Shown one piece after another: positions 36,868 through 48,060 of a stretch of 64,000 nt of DNA. Under the pieces are notes generated by a model, which was given only the letters and a program-made list of their open reading frames with translations, was not told where the DNA came from and searched no databases. The stretch lies in the NCBI RefSeq assembly GCF_004328705.1, contig NZ_CP035319.1, positions 4,092,001 through 4,156,000 on the forward strand, written 5' to 3'. The position numbers and the translations under genes are program-made. Within the stretch, counting starts at the first letter, position 1, and each line of letters starts with the position of its first letter. The DNA comes from Rhodococcus sp. ABRD24. GTDB taxonomy: Bacteria > Actinomycetota > Actinomycetes > Mycobacteriales > Mycobacteriaceae.

Positions 36868-38793
36868 CTACGAGCCCCACGGCCACCCGGTGGACCCGCT
36901 TCCAGCAGATCCCAGGGATCCGCTCGAACCGACCGATCCGGTGTCATCGGGATATACCTCCTCCAGCACGCTGCGGGCAGGCACGTCGATAGTGAAGAAG
37001 GCGAACGCCTCCCTGTTTCGATCATCCCGGACACGCAACGTCACCGCGTGAGTACCGACTGGGAGTGGATCCACCTGCGCGATTCCGTCGACACATTCGA
37101 CGTCGAAGGAGCCGCGGTCGTCGATATCGAATCGCGCATCCATCGCCCCCGACGCGGAGCTTCCAGCGCAGGAAAGGAGGATCTGCCTTCCTTCCATCGG
37201 AATGCCGAAGACCGATCCAGAAGCAGTCGGCTGATTGTCGATCTCGTCGATCGCACTCATGATCTCGTCACCGACCAGGCCCGCATTCGCGATCTCCACC
37301 GACGACCCACCGGTCGCGCCCGCAATCGGGTCCATGATCGTTGTCAGGTGACGGCTCGCGCTGATCGAGTAGAGTGTCGCAGCGCCAGGCCCCTTCACGA
37401 CGGACGCTGTCTCTGCCTGTCGCAGGGTGGCCGGCGCGACAACCGTATCCGTGGTCGATGGAGCCTGTTCGCGTGATTCGGGCGTGACACCCCGCGCCGC
37501 TGCGGCCAGGCTGAACGGCTCGGGTAACGGCCGCACCCCGTTGAGCATGTCGGTGACAGTTGCGCTGGTCAGCCCGGTTGCCGGTTCCGGATCATGGGGA
37601 GGTGCGTCGCCCAGCAGGATTACCGATCTCCTGCTGTCGTTGTGCCATTGAGCTCGCAGCGCCTCCACGATCCCGGAGTAGACAGCCTCGGGAGTGTCTC
37701 CGCCGCCATACGCGGTGAGCGAATTCAGCCCGGTATTGAACGCGGAGAAGTCTGATGTCAAGGGCACGACTGTCCGCGCGACGAAGGCGTCGCCGTGATC
37801 ACGGAACTCAACTAGTGACACTCGGGATCGGCCGTCAGCGCTGACGATCCGGTTTGCAATGTCTGCGGCCTGGGATCGGACGTTGTTGATGTAGGGCTGC
37901 ATCGAGCCCGTCGTATCTATTGCGAACACGGTGTCTTTCGCGACCGACGACGTCTGTCCGCTGCCGTACGATTCCCGCGCGACTCGAACTGATGCCGCGA
38001 GTGCCTTCGCCATGAAGTCGACTTCGTCGGTTTCCGACGGCTTCATTCCGGTTCCCAACACCAACTTCACGCCCGGCTTGTAGTAGTTCATGTGCGCAGA
38101 CTCGTCTTTGTGGAGAATCGAGTCGCAGATCGGATCCTTCTCATGGCAGAGCGAGACGCGGCGGACACCCGGAAGGCTGTAGTACCCGTCTCGGGATTCT
38201 CCCAGTACTCGCCTGTAGATGCCTTCGCCATCCGATCCGCCACCGAAAACCCCGTCTGCGTCCGGCTTCTGGTACGGATCGCCCACCAGATGTGACGCGA
38301 CCAGCACGCCCAGCTTGCTGAAGTGCTGAGCGGTGAGGCGGGCAACCATCGCACCCTGTGAGTATCCGAGGAGAATCACCTTCGGTGCAGCGCACGACGC
38401 GGGCTGAGTCTTCCTGAAGTCCGAATACGCCGCCTTCGCTGCGACTGCTCCCATCTCGGCGGATTCGAGGATGTCGAATGCTCCGTCGACGGATTGGACA
38501 ACCTTGACGGCGGGGTACCCCGCTCCGACATCGATGATGGGAGTCTCATGCATCTGTTGCGTTTGGTACGCCTTCTTCAGCAAACGCTCGAGTGTCGGTC
38601 CCTCCCAGCCGCCCGTCCGCTGGGACCCATATTTCTGCGCTCCGACCGAGGGCTCGCCGCTTCCTCGCATGGCCAGCGCGACAACCGGGGTACACGCTTC
38701 GTCCGCGTGTGCGGCGGGGACGAACACGGAAACTGTAGACAGCAGAATTGCTGTCGCGCCAACAGTAACCGCGGTCTTTCGTAGAAATCTCAA
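36868..38793 (-). CDS. Secreted cutinase-family hydrolase fused to a vWA domain
   Basis: 641 residues. The signal peptide (residues 1-30, ending PAAHA) precedes a cutinase-like domain (about 33-270) with the nucleophile in GYSQGA (S145) and the likely Asp/His pair D220 and H234. From about 287 a von Willebrand A domain begins with a MIDAS-like DTTGS (D293), and continues with FRDHGD and a YGGGDTPEAV loop. The rest is a beta-rich region ending in a Gly/Ser-rich tail (TGSVGSSGSLGSAGSGS). Cutinases in this group hydrolyse lipid esters. The vWA part may bind metal or a surface ligand. The fusion is unusual. Confidence 0.78.
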   Translation of the reverse strand: MRFLRKTAVTVGATAILLSTVSVFVPAAHADEACTPVVALAMRGSGEPSVGAQKYGSQRTGGWEGPTLERLLKKAYQTQQMHETPIIDVGAGYPAVKVVQSVDGAFDILESAEMGAVAAKAAYSDFRKTQPASCAAPKVILLGYSQGAMVARLTAQHFSKLGVLVASHLVGDPYQKPDADGVFGGGSDGEGIYRRVLGESRDGYYSLPGVRRVSLCHEKDPICDSILHKDESAHMNYYKPGVKLVLGTGMKPSETDEVDFMAKALAASVRVARESYGSGQTSSVAKDTVFAIDTTGSMQPYINNVRSQAADIANRIVSADGRSRVSLVEFRDHGDAFVARTVVPLTSDFSAFNTGLNSLTAYGGGDTPEAVYSGIVEALRAQWHNDSRRSVILLGDAPPHDPEPATGLTSATVTDMLNGVRPLPEPFSLAAAARGVTPESREQAPSTTDTVVAPATLRQAETASVVKGPGAATLYSISASRHLTTIMDPIAGATGGSSVEIANAGLVGDEIMSAIDEIDNQPTASGSVFGIPMEGRQILLSCAGSSASGAMDARFDIDDRGSFDVECVDGIAQVDPLPVGTHAVTLRVRDDRNREAFAFFTIDVPARSVLEEVYPDDTGSVGSSGSLGSAGSGSTGWPWGS

Positions 38794-38900
38794 TTAGACA
38801 CTCCCTCGAATCAATGACCAATTCTTCGAGGGCACTTTAGGTGTATCGCCGAGGTTCTGTCTGTCCATCGAACGATCTACAGGGTGGAAAGGCGGGACCG

Positions 38901-39023
38901 ATGACGGTGAGGCTGAGCTCCAGGATCCAGACCGTCCCGACGCCGGTCTTGCTGATTGGCGGTGATCTGGACCTGGTCCCCACCGCCGCGCGGGGATCGA
39001 ACTCGCGTGATCCGAACTCTTGA
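38901..39023 (+). pseudogene. Short alpha/beta-hydrolase-like fragment
   Basis: Forty residues including TVPTPVLLIGGDLDLVPTAA, which resembles the strand before the catalytic Asp in alpha/beta hydrolases (usually VPTLLIxGxxD). Nothing before or after continues the fold. It precedes the truncated ssuA, so this stretch looks like the junction of a deletion. Confidence 0.4.
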
Positions 39024-39035
39024 ACGCAGTGCTCA

Positions 39036-39392
39036 GTCACCACAGGGCAGTCCTACTTCTCGGACGCATCGGATGCGCTGGCGGATCCCGCGAAGTCTGC
39101 AGCCCTCGCCGACTTCCTCGAGCGTCTGGCCCGCGCCCAGGTGTGGGCGGACGCGCACCCCGAGGCGTGGGTGCCGATTTTCGCGAAGCTGACCAAACTG
39201 CCGGAGGACGTCGCAGCGGCGTCGTTCGACAGCTCCAAGGGGGCCTACGTCCAGATCGATGAGAGTCGAATTATGAAGCAACAGAGGCTGATCAACCTGT
39301 TCGCTGCGGCGGGTCTGTTGAAGCAGGCGCGCGTCGCGGCCCAGTACTTCGATGCCCGGTTCAACCCGCAGGTCCAGGCGGCGAAGAAATGA
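39036..39392 (+). pseudogene. ssuA: C-terminal remnant of an SsuA-type sulfonate-binding protein
   Basis: The frame reads SYFSDASDALADPAKSA, then LERLARAQVWADAHPEAWVP and LINLFAAAGLLKQARV to a TGA. This is the last 115 or so residues of a nitrate/sulfonate/taurine substrate-binding protein. The signal peptide and the first two thirds are missing. The stop overlaps the ssuC ATG by four bases, the normal operon layout, so the 5' part was lost after the operon formed. Confidence 0.75.
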
Positions 39393-40231
39393 CCGCGATC
39401 CTGACGAAACCTGAAATCCATGAGGTGCCTGGGGGCAGCGGCGTCACGGAGGTGACGCGTCGTCGTCGAAGGTCGTGGAAACCGCCGCTGCGCCTGATCT
39501 CTCCGCTGGTCCTGCTGGTCCTGTGGCAGGCGCTCAGCAGCGCGGGCGTAATCTCGGACAGAACTCTCGCCTCGCCGGCGCAGGTGGTCTCTGCCGCCGT
39601 CGAGCTGCGCGCGGACGGGAGCCTGCTGGACGCGCTCGGGGTATCGGTGCAGCGGGTGCTGTTCGGCGTCCTGCTCGGCATCTCGGTTGCTGTCGTGTTG
39701 GGCGTGTTGGCAGGGTTCTCCCGGGTCGTGGAACTCGCGATCGATCCACCCATCCAGATGTTGCGGACGGTGCCATTCGTCGGGCTGATCCCGCTGTTCA
39801 TCATCTGGTTCGGCATCGGTGAGCACCCCAAGATTTTCCTGGTTGCGCTCGGTGTGATGTTCCCGCTCTATCTGAACCTGTTCGCCGGCATTCGGAGCAT
39901 CGACCGGAAGCTGGTCGAGGCAGCGGAAGCGCTGGGGCTGAGCAAGTTCCAGCTTGCCATCCATGTGATCCTGCCGGGAGCTCTACCGCAGGCGCTGACC
40001 GGTCTGCGCATGTCACTCGGCGTCGCGTGGCTCGCGCTGATCGTCGCAGAACAGATCAACGCCGATGCCGGGCTCGGGTATCTGGTCAACAACGCCCGCA
40101 TCTACTTCCGCATCGACATCATCATTTTCGGCTTGCTCGTGTACGCGTTCCTCGGTCTCGCGACTGATGCGCTCGTGCGGGCCCTCGAGGGAAGGCTGCT
40201 GACGTGGCGCAAGACGTATCAAGGAACGTGA
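39389..40231 (+). CDS. ssuC: Aliphatic sulfonate ABC transporter permease
   Basis: 280 residues with about six membrane segments ([37 protein letters not shown], and [11 protein letters not shown], among others) and the BPD permease loop [20 protein letters not shown], where the ATPase docks. Typical of SsuC/TauC. The frame is intact, but its partner ATPase and binding protein genes are damaged, so the transporter is unlikely to work unless paralogues supply those parts. Confidence 0.88.
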   Translation: MTAILTKPEIHEVPGGSGVTEVTRRRRRSWKPPLRLISPLVLLVLWQALSSAGVISDRTLASPAQVVSAAVELRADGSLLDALGVSVQRVLFGVLLGISVAVVLGVLAGFSRVVELAIDPPIQMLRTVPFVGLIPLFIIWFGIGEHPKIFLVALGVMFPLYLNLFAGIRSIDRKLVEAAEALGLSKFQLAIHVILPGALPQALTGLRMSLGVAWLALIVAEQINADAGLGYLVNNARIYFRIDIIIFGLLVYAFLGLATDALVRALEGRLLTWRKTYQGT

Positions 40232-40771
40232 ACCGGGGCGTTGTGACCGCGAGGGGCGTCCGACGGGTGTTCGGCTCCGACGTCGTGCTCGATGGCATCG
40301 ACCTGACTCTGCAGCGCGGCGAGATCGTTGCCCTGGTGGGACGAAGCGGTTCCGGCAAGTCGACGCGCTCGCCGAGGTGAACCTCGGCCATCGCATCGAC
40401 GCCTGGCCGTTGACCCTGTCCGGCGGCGAGGCACAGCGAGTGTCGTTGGGTCGGGCCCTGGTTCGCGAACCGGACGTGCTGCTGCTCGACGAACCGTTCG
40501 GCGCGCTGGACGCGCTGCCCGGATCACGGCGTACGAGTTGCTGATCAGGCTGTGGAGGCGCCACGGCTTCGCCGTCCTGCTCGTCACCCATGACGTGGAG
40601 GAGGAGGCGGTGCTGCTCGCTGATCGGGTACTGGTCCTCGACGGCGGCCGGATTGCACGCGATGTCGCGGTTTCGGCGTCGCGTCCGCGGTTGCGCGCCG
40701 ATCCGGAAGTCGTTGACCTGCGCAAGAAAGTTCTCGCCCATCTGGGTGTTCTCGAGGGGATCTCGGCATGA
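40228..40771 (+). pseudogene. ssuB: Broken sulfonate ABC transporter ATPase
   Basis: The first frame has the Walker [10 protein letters not shown] and then hits a TGA after 50 codons (40378-40380). The next piece, [22 protein letters not shown] through [13 protein letters not shown] (signature and Walker B), is in another frame, and the Q-loop segment between the two is missing, so DNA was deleted at about 40362-40366. A further one-base loss near 40517 (expected LDALTRITAYEL) shifts the frame again; the end (LLVTHDVEEEAVLLADRVLV) runs to 40771. The protein cannot be made as one chain. Confidence 0.85.
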
Positions 40772-41865
40772 CTCTGCATTTTCACTGGTACCTGCCCGCC
40801 TCCGGTGACGGACGTGAGGTGATCGGCGCGCTCGAGCCGCGGGAGGCGGCGGGTCGGGCATCCGAGTTCCGGTCGGCGTCGCTCGATTACCCTGCGCTGG
40901 TGGCGAAGACCGCCGAGCAGCTGGGCTTCGAGGCGGTGCTCACCCCGACGGGAACATGGTGCTCCGACGCTTGGATCACCACCGCGGCGCTCATCCGCGA
41001 GACCAGCACGCTCAAGTTCCTGGTCGCATTCAGGCCAGGGCTGATCACTCCGACCCTCGCCGCGCAGCAGGCAGCTGCCTTCCAGCAACTGTCGCCTGGG
41101 CGCCTGCTGCTCAACATCGTCACCGGCGGCGATGCGGAGGAACAGCGCCGATTCGGTGACTTCCTCACCAAGGAGGAGCGGTACGAACGCACCGGGGAGT
41201 TCCTGGAGATCGTGCGCGGCGCATGGAGCGGGACGCCGTACGACTTCGCGGGCAAGTACTACACCGTCGAGGGTGCTGCGGCGCTACCTGCACCTTCGCC
41301 GGCTCCGGGGATCTTCTTCGGCGGGGCCAGCGCGCCCGCGCTGGATGTCGCCGCGCAGCATGTCGACAGCTACCTGACATGGACCGAACCACCGGCGAAG
41401 GTCGCTGCGCTCATCGACGGCGTACGCCGCCGCGCCGCCGCGCACGGACGGACGCTGAGCTTCGGCATCCGCGCCCATGTGATCGCCCGCGACACCTCGC
41501 AGGAGGCGTGGTCGGAGGCGAACAAGCTGGTGGACCGAATGAGTCCCGCCCAGATCGAACTGGCCCGAACCAGGCTGGGGCAGAGCGAATCCGAGGGCCA
41601 GCGGCGCCAGCTCGGACTGAGCGCGGATCTACGCAACCTCGAGGTGTATCCAGGTCTGTGGGCCGGCTACGGGTTGGTGCGCGGCGGCGCGGGGACGGCA
41701 CTGGTGGGCAGCGATGAGGAGGTTGCGTCGTTGATCCGGGAATATGCGGCCGTGGGCGTCGAGCACTTCGTGCTGTCAGGTCAACCGCACATCGAGGAGG
41801 CGTATTGGTTCGGTGAGGGAGTGCGGCCGATCCTCTCGAGGCAGGGGCTGCTGCACGCCGCGTGA
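40768..41865 (+). CDS. ssuD: FMNH2-dependent alkanesulfonate monooxygenase
   Basis: 365 residues of the bacterial luciferase fold. Landmarks of SsuD are FHWYLPASGDGR, the active-site Cys in PTGTWCSDAW, the Arg-x-His pair in GIRAHVIAR, and TGGDAEEQRRFGD. With an FMN reductase it releases sulfite from alkanesulfonates for sulfur nutrition. The ATG overlaps the ssuB stop by four bases. The gene looks intact although the transport genes before it are decayed; no reductase lies in the window. Confidence 0.92.
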   Translation: MTLHFHWYLPASGDGREVIGALEPREAAGRASEFRSASLDYPALVAKTAEQLGFEAVLTPTGTWCSDAWITTAALIRETSTLKFLVAFRPGLITPTLAAQQAAAFQQLSPGRLLLNIVTGGDAEEQRRFGDFLTKEERYERTGEFLEIVRGAWSGTPYDFAGKYYTVEGAAALPAPSPAPGIFFGGASAPALDVAAQHVDSYLTWTEPPAKVAALIDGVRRRAAAHGRTLSFGIRAHVIARDTSQEAWSEANKLVDRMSPAQIELARTRLGQSESEGQRRQLGLSADLRNLEVYPGLWAGYGLVRGGAGTALVGSDEEVASLIREYAAVGVEHFVLSGQPHIEEAYWFGEGVRPILSRQGLLHAA

Positions 41866-41874
41866 GCGGGTCGA

Positions 41875-42426
41875 TCAGGGGTGGGTGACGGTCGCGGACA
41901 TCGGCCGGCCGTCGGCACCGCCCGCAGGGAAGCACGGTGAGGACAGCGTGATTGCAAGACCGTCGTATCCGTTGCGGAACAGATGGAAACGATAGTTGTC
42001 GTTCGTCCACGCGCTGACGGTGTTCGCGCCCTCGCGCACCACCGACCAGCCGAGTGTTCGCCACGCCGCCATGATGCGGTCCTGCACTGCGATTGCGCTT
42101 CCGGGCGGTACCCCGATGACCCAGTAAGTGGTACCGACTCGTATGAGTGGACTGTCCGCTGCACTGTTCGTGCACGGAACCGCCGAGCCGTTAGACGGCT
42201 CTGCGGACGAGTACGGAGGCGGTTGGAGCGACAACGATAGCGACGGCGCGAGCTGTGCCAGCGTGTCGGCGAGCAGCTGCTCGGACCGTTTGCGCATCTC
42301 CTCCTGGGTTTGCGGCGCGTCGGCGGCGAGGGTGGCCGGCTGCGGTGGGGTGTCGGTGCCGCCGCACGAGACGATCGCAACGGCGGCGAAGAGTGCCGCG
42401 GCAGTTGCCCGTGCCAGTCGGGTCAT
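41875..42426 (-). CDS. Lipoprotein of unknown function
   Basis: 183 residues. The signal peptide (TRLARATAAALFAAVAIVSC) ends in the lipobox AIVSC. A Pro/Ala/Thr linker and a Ser/Leu-rich region precede a small domain (about 95-183) with YWVIGVPPGSAIAVQDRIM, two cysteines (VPCTNSAAD and SSPCFPAGG) and SAWTNDNYRFHLFRNGYDGL. GGAGGGGG precedes the ATG. This is a common layout in rhodococcal and mycobacterial cell-envelope lipoproteins, but I cannot name the family. It converges on ssuD. Confidence 0.75.
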   Translation of the reverse strand: MTRLARATAAALFAAVAIVSCGGTDTPPQPATLAADAPQTQEEMRKRSEQLLADTLAQLAPSLSLSLQPPPYSSAEPSNGSAVPCTNSAADSPLIRVGTTYWVIGVPPGSAIAVQDRIMAAWRTLGWSVVREGANTVSAWTNDNYRFHLFRNGYDGLAITLSSPCFPAGGADGRPMSATVTHP

Positions 42427-42540
42427 GTCGGTCCACCCCCTCCGGTGATCCGCGCGCGAAATCCACGGTAGCCGTCCGCGCTGGTCGCTACGCGGTGTTG
42501 GCGAGGTTGCTTCGGGTGGGAGCTGGGGCATCATGGTCGG

Positions 42541-44135
42541 ATGGCGGTTTCGGAGGGGACGTTCGCCCGTGCGACAGGTGCTGTCGCTGTCGCAACTGCG
42601 GCGAGCCGCGTGACCGGCTTCATTCGCACGCTGGCGTTGGCTGCGGTGCTGGGTGTGGCAGCTGTCGGTGATGCATACAACGGCGCGAACACCATGCCGA
42701 GCATGGTGTACGAGCTGCTCCTCGGAGGCGTGATGAGCAGCGTCTTCATCCCGGTGCTGGCGCGGGCGCGTCTGCGTGGATGTGCGCACTCGCGTCTGTT
42801 CACCCAGCGCATGCTGGTTGCGACCGTGATCGGCGCCGCAGCAATCACTCTCGTTGCTGTGGCCGCTGCACCGTTGCTTGTCGCGGCGGTGGTGCCGGAA
42901 GCAGCCCAATCGCAGCTCACGACCTCGCTGGCGTACTTGTTGTTGCCAGAGATCTTCTTCTACGCGGTGGCCGGCACCGTGACAGCCGTGTTGAACGTGC
43001 GCGACAGCTACGCCCCGGCCGCCTGGGCGCCAGTGGTCAACAACCTGATCGTGCTCGTCACCGTCGGGGTCTTCGCGCTGTTACCGGGCCCGGTGACGTT
43101 GGTGCCGTCATCGCTGACCACCGCGCAGGTCCTCGTGCTGGGGATCGGCACCACTGCGGGGATTGTGGGACAAGCGGCGTGGTCGGGTGCGGCGCTGCGG
43201 CGCTGCGGCGCAGCGGTTTCCGGTGGAGTTGGCGAGTGCGTCCTCTCCCGTACACGTGGCGGCCGATCAAGGCGGGCGCGAAGTTGTTCGGATGGGTTGC
43301 TCTGTACGTCGCGGTCGGCCAACTCGGTGTTGCGGTCGTTCTCAGAGTTGCATTCAGCCACGGCGCAGTGTCGACCTACACCTACGCCGACTTACTGTTT
43401 CAGGTGCCCTACGGCATTCTCGGGGTGTCCCTGCTGACGGTGCTGATGCCACGGATCGCTCACGCTGTCGCTGTCGGAGACCGCGATGCACTCGTCGCGG
43501 ATATGAACCGTGCCGCCCGCTACTCGATGGTCGCGCTCGTCCCTGCCGCCGTCGCGATGGCCCTCCTCGGACCGATGCTGACCACCGTGATGTTCATCGG
43601 CAGAGTTGACGTCGATGCGGCTCGCCTCATCGGAATCGCGCTGGCACTGTCGGCGTTCGGACTGCCGCCGTTCGCGCTCGTGATGCTGCAGCTGCGGGTC
43701 TTCTACGCCGCCGACGACATGCGCACCCCGGCGCTGATCAACCTCGCGATGGTGGTCACGAAGATCAGCGTGGTGGCACTGAGCGTCGTGTCACTACCCG
43801 GCACCGCGGTAGTGGTGGCGTTGCCCGTTGCGGGTTCGCTGTCCTACCTCGTCGGCGCCGTCAGCGGTCACCTGATCCTTCGACGCCGGTACGGACTCCT
43901 CGGATTCCACGCCGTGCTGGACACCTTTGCTCGGGCACTATGGGCGTCGGTTTCTGCCGGCGTCGTCTGCATCGTCGCGGTCGGACTGTCACACCAGCTG
44001 CTGGACAACCCTCGCGCAGCCGCGGCGGTGGCCCTTGCGGCCGTGCTCGTGTTCGGAACACCAGCATTCCTCGTCACCGCTCAGAAGGTCGGCATCCCTG
44101 AAGTCCGCAATGCCAAGATGCTGCTGAGCCGATGA
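42541..44135 (+). pseudogene. MurJ/MviN-type lipid flippase, broken by an 8-bp tandem duplication
   Basis: The first 220 or so codons (from VSEGTFARATGAVAVATAAS through AYLLLPEIFFYAVAG) and the continuation from SGFRWSWRV to KVGIPEVRNAKMLLSR together make a 14-helix MviN/MurJ-like protein of about 528 residues. At 43190-43213 the DNA reads GGCGCTGC twice, then GGCGCAGC. Removing one 8-base copy restores the frame exactly (AALRRSGF). As written, the first frame ends at 43437. This is probably an extra MurJ paralogue rather than the essential copy, since the locus is accessory. Confidence 0.8.
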
Positions 44136-44201
44136 GTTTCCGGCGTGGCGGCGGTCTGTCTCGATGTATGCAACTCGACAATCGACAAGGATGCACTCAC
44201 C

Positions 44202-44678
44202 ATGCAGAAGATCACGCCATGCCTGTGGTTCGACACCGAGGGCGAGGAGGCCGCCCAGTTCTACACATCGGTGTTCAAGAACTCGCGGATCCTGAACGTC
44301 TCCCGGTACGGACCCGGAATGCACCGTCCGGAGGGTCTCGCGCTCACCGTGGAGTTCGAACTCGACGGGCAGAAGTTCACGATCCTCAACGGTGGCCCCG
44401 AGTTCACTTTCGACGAGGCGATCTCGTTCCAGGTGAGCTGCGCCGATCAGGCTGAGGTCGACGGCTACTGGTCGAAGCTGACCGCTGATGGCGGACAGGA
44501 AAGCCAGTGCGGGTGGCTGAAGGATCGCTACGGGGTGTCATGGCAGATCATTCCGGCGGCGCTCGGCTCGTACATCGGGGGGGCGGACGCGGAGGGCGCG
44601 CAACGGGCCACGCAGGCGATGCTCGGAATGCGCAAACTCGACATCGGCGTCATCCGCGCGGCCTACGAAGGCTCCTGA
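44202..44678 (+). CDS. VOC-family (PhnB-like) protein
   Basis: 158 residues of the PhnB/3-dmu-9_3-mt type: ITPCLWFDTEGEEAAQFY at the N-terminus, FELDGQKFTILNGGPEF, then FQVSCADQAEVDGYWSKL, QCGWLKDRYGVSWQIIP and a C-terminal helix with QAMLGMRKLDI. These small enzymes or binding proteins have no settled function. The ATG at 44202 has AAGGA upstream. Confidence 0.85.
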   Translation: MQKITPCLWFDTEGEEAAQFYTSVFKNSRILNVSRYGPGMHRPEGLALTVEFELDGQKFTILNGGPEFTFDEAISFQVSCADQAEVDGYWSKLTADGGQESQCGWLKDRYGVSWQIIPAALGSYIGGADAEGAQRATQAMLGMRKLDIGVIRAAYEGS

Positions 44679-44717
44679 CGGTTTGGTCCTCTCCGTCCGG
44701 TGCGGTTCGCTGTCTCC

Positions 44718-45287
44718 ATGGGATTCAGTCGCAGTGAGCTCGAGTCGTTTCGCGACAAAGAAGTGCCGGATCTGATCGGTCCTGATTGTCGCCTGCTGTT
44801 CGTGGGCATCAATCCGGGGCTGTGGACCGCGGCCACCGGGGCGCACTTCGCGCGGCCTGGCAACCGGTTCTATCCGGCGCTGCTGCGGGCCGGGATCATC
44901 GACCGGCCGATCGACCCCACCGCCGGGATGTCAGCGTCCGATCGGGAACTCTTGATCACGCTTGGGATCGGGATCACCAATCTCGTTGCGAGAGCCACTG
45001 CCAGAGCTGATGAGCTGACGCCCGATGAGCTGCGGGCAGGAGCGGTGCGGCTGCGCGAGACGGTGGCAGAACTGCGTCCGCGGGTGGTTGCCGTCGCGGG
45101 TATCACCGCATACCGAGCGGCATTCGGGGTGCGGGCCGCGAAAAAGGGCAAACAACCCGACGACTTCGAGGGCGCCGAGCTGTGGCTGGTACCCAACCCC
45201 AGTGGGCTCAACGCACACGACACGGTCGACACGCTCGCCGCCGTGTACCGCGCGGCAGCCGTAGACGCGGGTGTCGTTTCCGGCTGA
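44718..45287 (+). CDS. mug: Mismatch-specific uracil/thymine DNA glycosylase
   Basis: About 189 residues from MGFSRSELE. The two active-site loops of the Mug/TDG family are present: FVGINPGLWTAATGAHFA and VPNPSGLNAH. The middle has LITLGIGITNLV and VVAVAGITAYRAAFG. It removes U or damaged bases opposite G in double-stranded DNA. An in-frame start at 44700 is possible. It converges on the class I fumarase, with the second 48-bp palindromic element between them. Confidence 0.92.
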   Translation: MGFSRSELESFRDKEVPDLIGPDCRLLFVGINPGLWTAATGAHFARPGNRFYPALLRAGIIDRPIDPTAGMSASDRELLITLGIGITNLVARATARADELTPDELRAGAVRLRETVAELRPRVVAVAGITAYRAAFGVRAAKKGKQPDDFEGAELWLVPNPSGLNAHDTVDTLAAVYRAAAVDAGVVSG

Positions 45288-45301
45288 AGTTCATGGCGGC
45301 G

Positions 45302-45349
45302 GCCTGTGCGTGGTTGGCGAGTGTCTATCCTCGCTAACCACGCACAGGC
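45302..45349. repeat. 48-bp palindromic element, copy 2
   Basis: Twenty-base arms pair with one mismatch (a G-U pair in RNA) around an 8-base loop. The core GTGCGTGGTT/AACCACGCAC and the total length match the element at 8238-8285. It lies between the converging mug and fumA genes, where it can end both transcripts. Confidence 0.8.
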
Positions 45350-45359
45350 GCGAGGCGCC

Positions 45360-47057
<1,698 letters not shown>

Positions 47058-47294
47058 CATCTCTCCTGAACAGGGGGGTGCGAAGTTCGACGTTCAGGCT
47101 AACTGCGAGAGAATCCTCGCCCGAATCGGGGCGGGGAGATCGTCCGTAGTATCGGAGGCAGACCGATTCGGGTGTGCGAAAGCTCACCGCGCCCGCTCTT
47201 CCGGGCGGCGTACGCTCGAAGGAGATAACAGACAGGTAACAATCTGTGGCACCCGAGTGTCGGTCAGGCTGCAGAGACTGGGGCGGCGCAACGC

Positions 47295-48050
47295 ATGAAT
47301 CTCGCAAACACAGGTGTCGACTCCTCGACCGCCCTGCACCGCATTCGTGCCGCCCATGCCTGGCTGGACGTTGCTGTTGTCGTCGCCGTGCTGGTCGCGA
47401 CCAACATGATCGCGCACTTCACTACCGTGTGGGCGAGCATCGCGACCGTGCCGATTGCCGCCGTCATCCTCGTCGGCCTCACTCGCCGCCGCGGACTGGG
47501 CTGGTCGGAACTCGGCCTTTCTCCCCGGCACTGGAAGAAGGGGACGCTGTACGCGCTGGCGTCAGTCGGGCTCGTGCTTGCGGTGGTCGCGATCGGGATC
47601 GCCCTGCCGATGACTCGGCAGTTCTTCATGGCGGACCGCTACGCCACCATCTCCGGTGCCCTCATTGCGTCGATGATCGTCATTCCCTTGCAGACCGTCA
47701 TCCCCGAGGAACTCGCCTTCCGGGGCGTCCTGCAGGGCACGCTGTCCCGGGTATCGGGCGCCCGCGGCGTCTTCGCCGCTGGTTCTCTGCTGTTCGGGCT
47801 GTGGCACATCGCGTCGTCGCTGGGCCTGACCACGAGCAATCGGGGACTCACCGGAATTCTCGGAGGCGGCCTCGTCGGGCAGATGATCGGCATCGCCGGC
47901 GCAGTCGTGGCGACCGCGGCAGCCGGGTTCGTCTTCACGTGGCTGCGCCGCCGCAGCGGCAGCCTGCTCGCTCCGATAGCGCTGCACTGGTCACTCAACG
48001 GCATCGGTGCCCTTGCGGCGGCCCTCGTCTGGCAGGTGTCCTTGGGCTGA
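47295..48050 (+). CDS. CPBP-family (CAAX/bacteriocin-processing) intramembrane protease
   Basis: 251 residues, about seven membrane segments. The three family motifs are present: EELAFRG (motif 1), FGLWHIA (motif 2) and LHWSLNGIG (motif 3), so the glutamates and histidines of the active site are complete. Members act as intramembrane proteases or scaffold proteins. Substrate unknown. It diverges from fumA and converges on the thiolase gene. Confidence 0.9.
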   Translation: MNLANTGVDSSTALHRIRAAHAWLDVAVVVAVLVATNMIAHFTTVWASIATVPIAAVILVGLTRRRGLGWSELGLSPRHWKKGTLYALASVGLVLAVVAIGIALPMTRQFFMADRYATISGALIASMIVIPLQTVIPEELAFRGVLQGTLSRVSGARGVFAAGSLLFGLWHIASSLGLTTSNRGLTGILGGGLVGQMIGIAGAVVATAAAGFVFTWLRRRSGSLLAPIALHWSLNGIGALAAALVWQVSLG

Positions 48051-48060
48051 TGGCCGAGTG

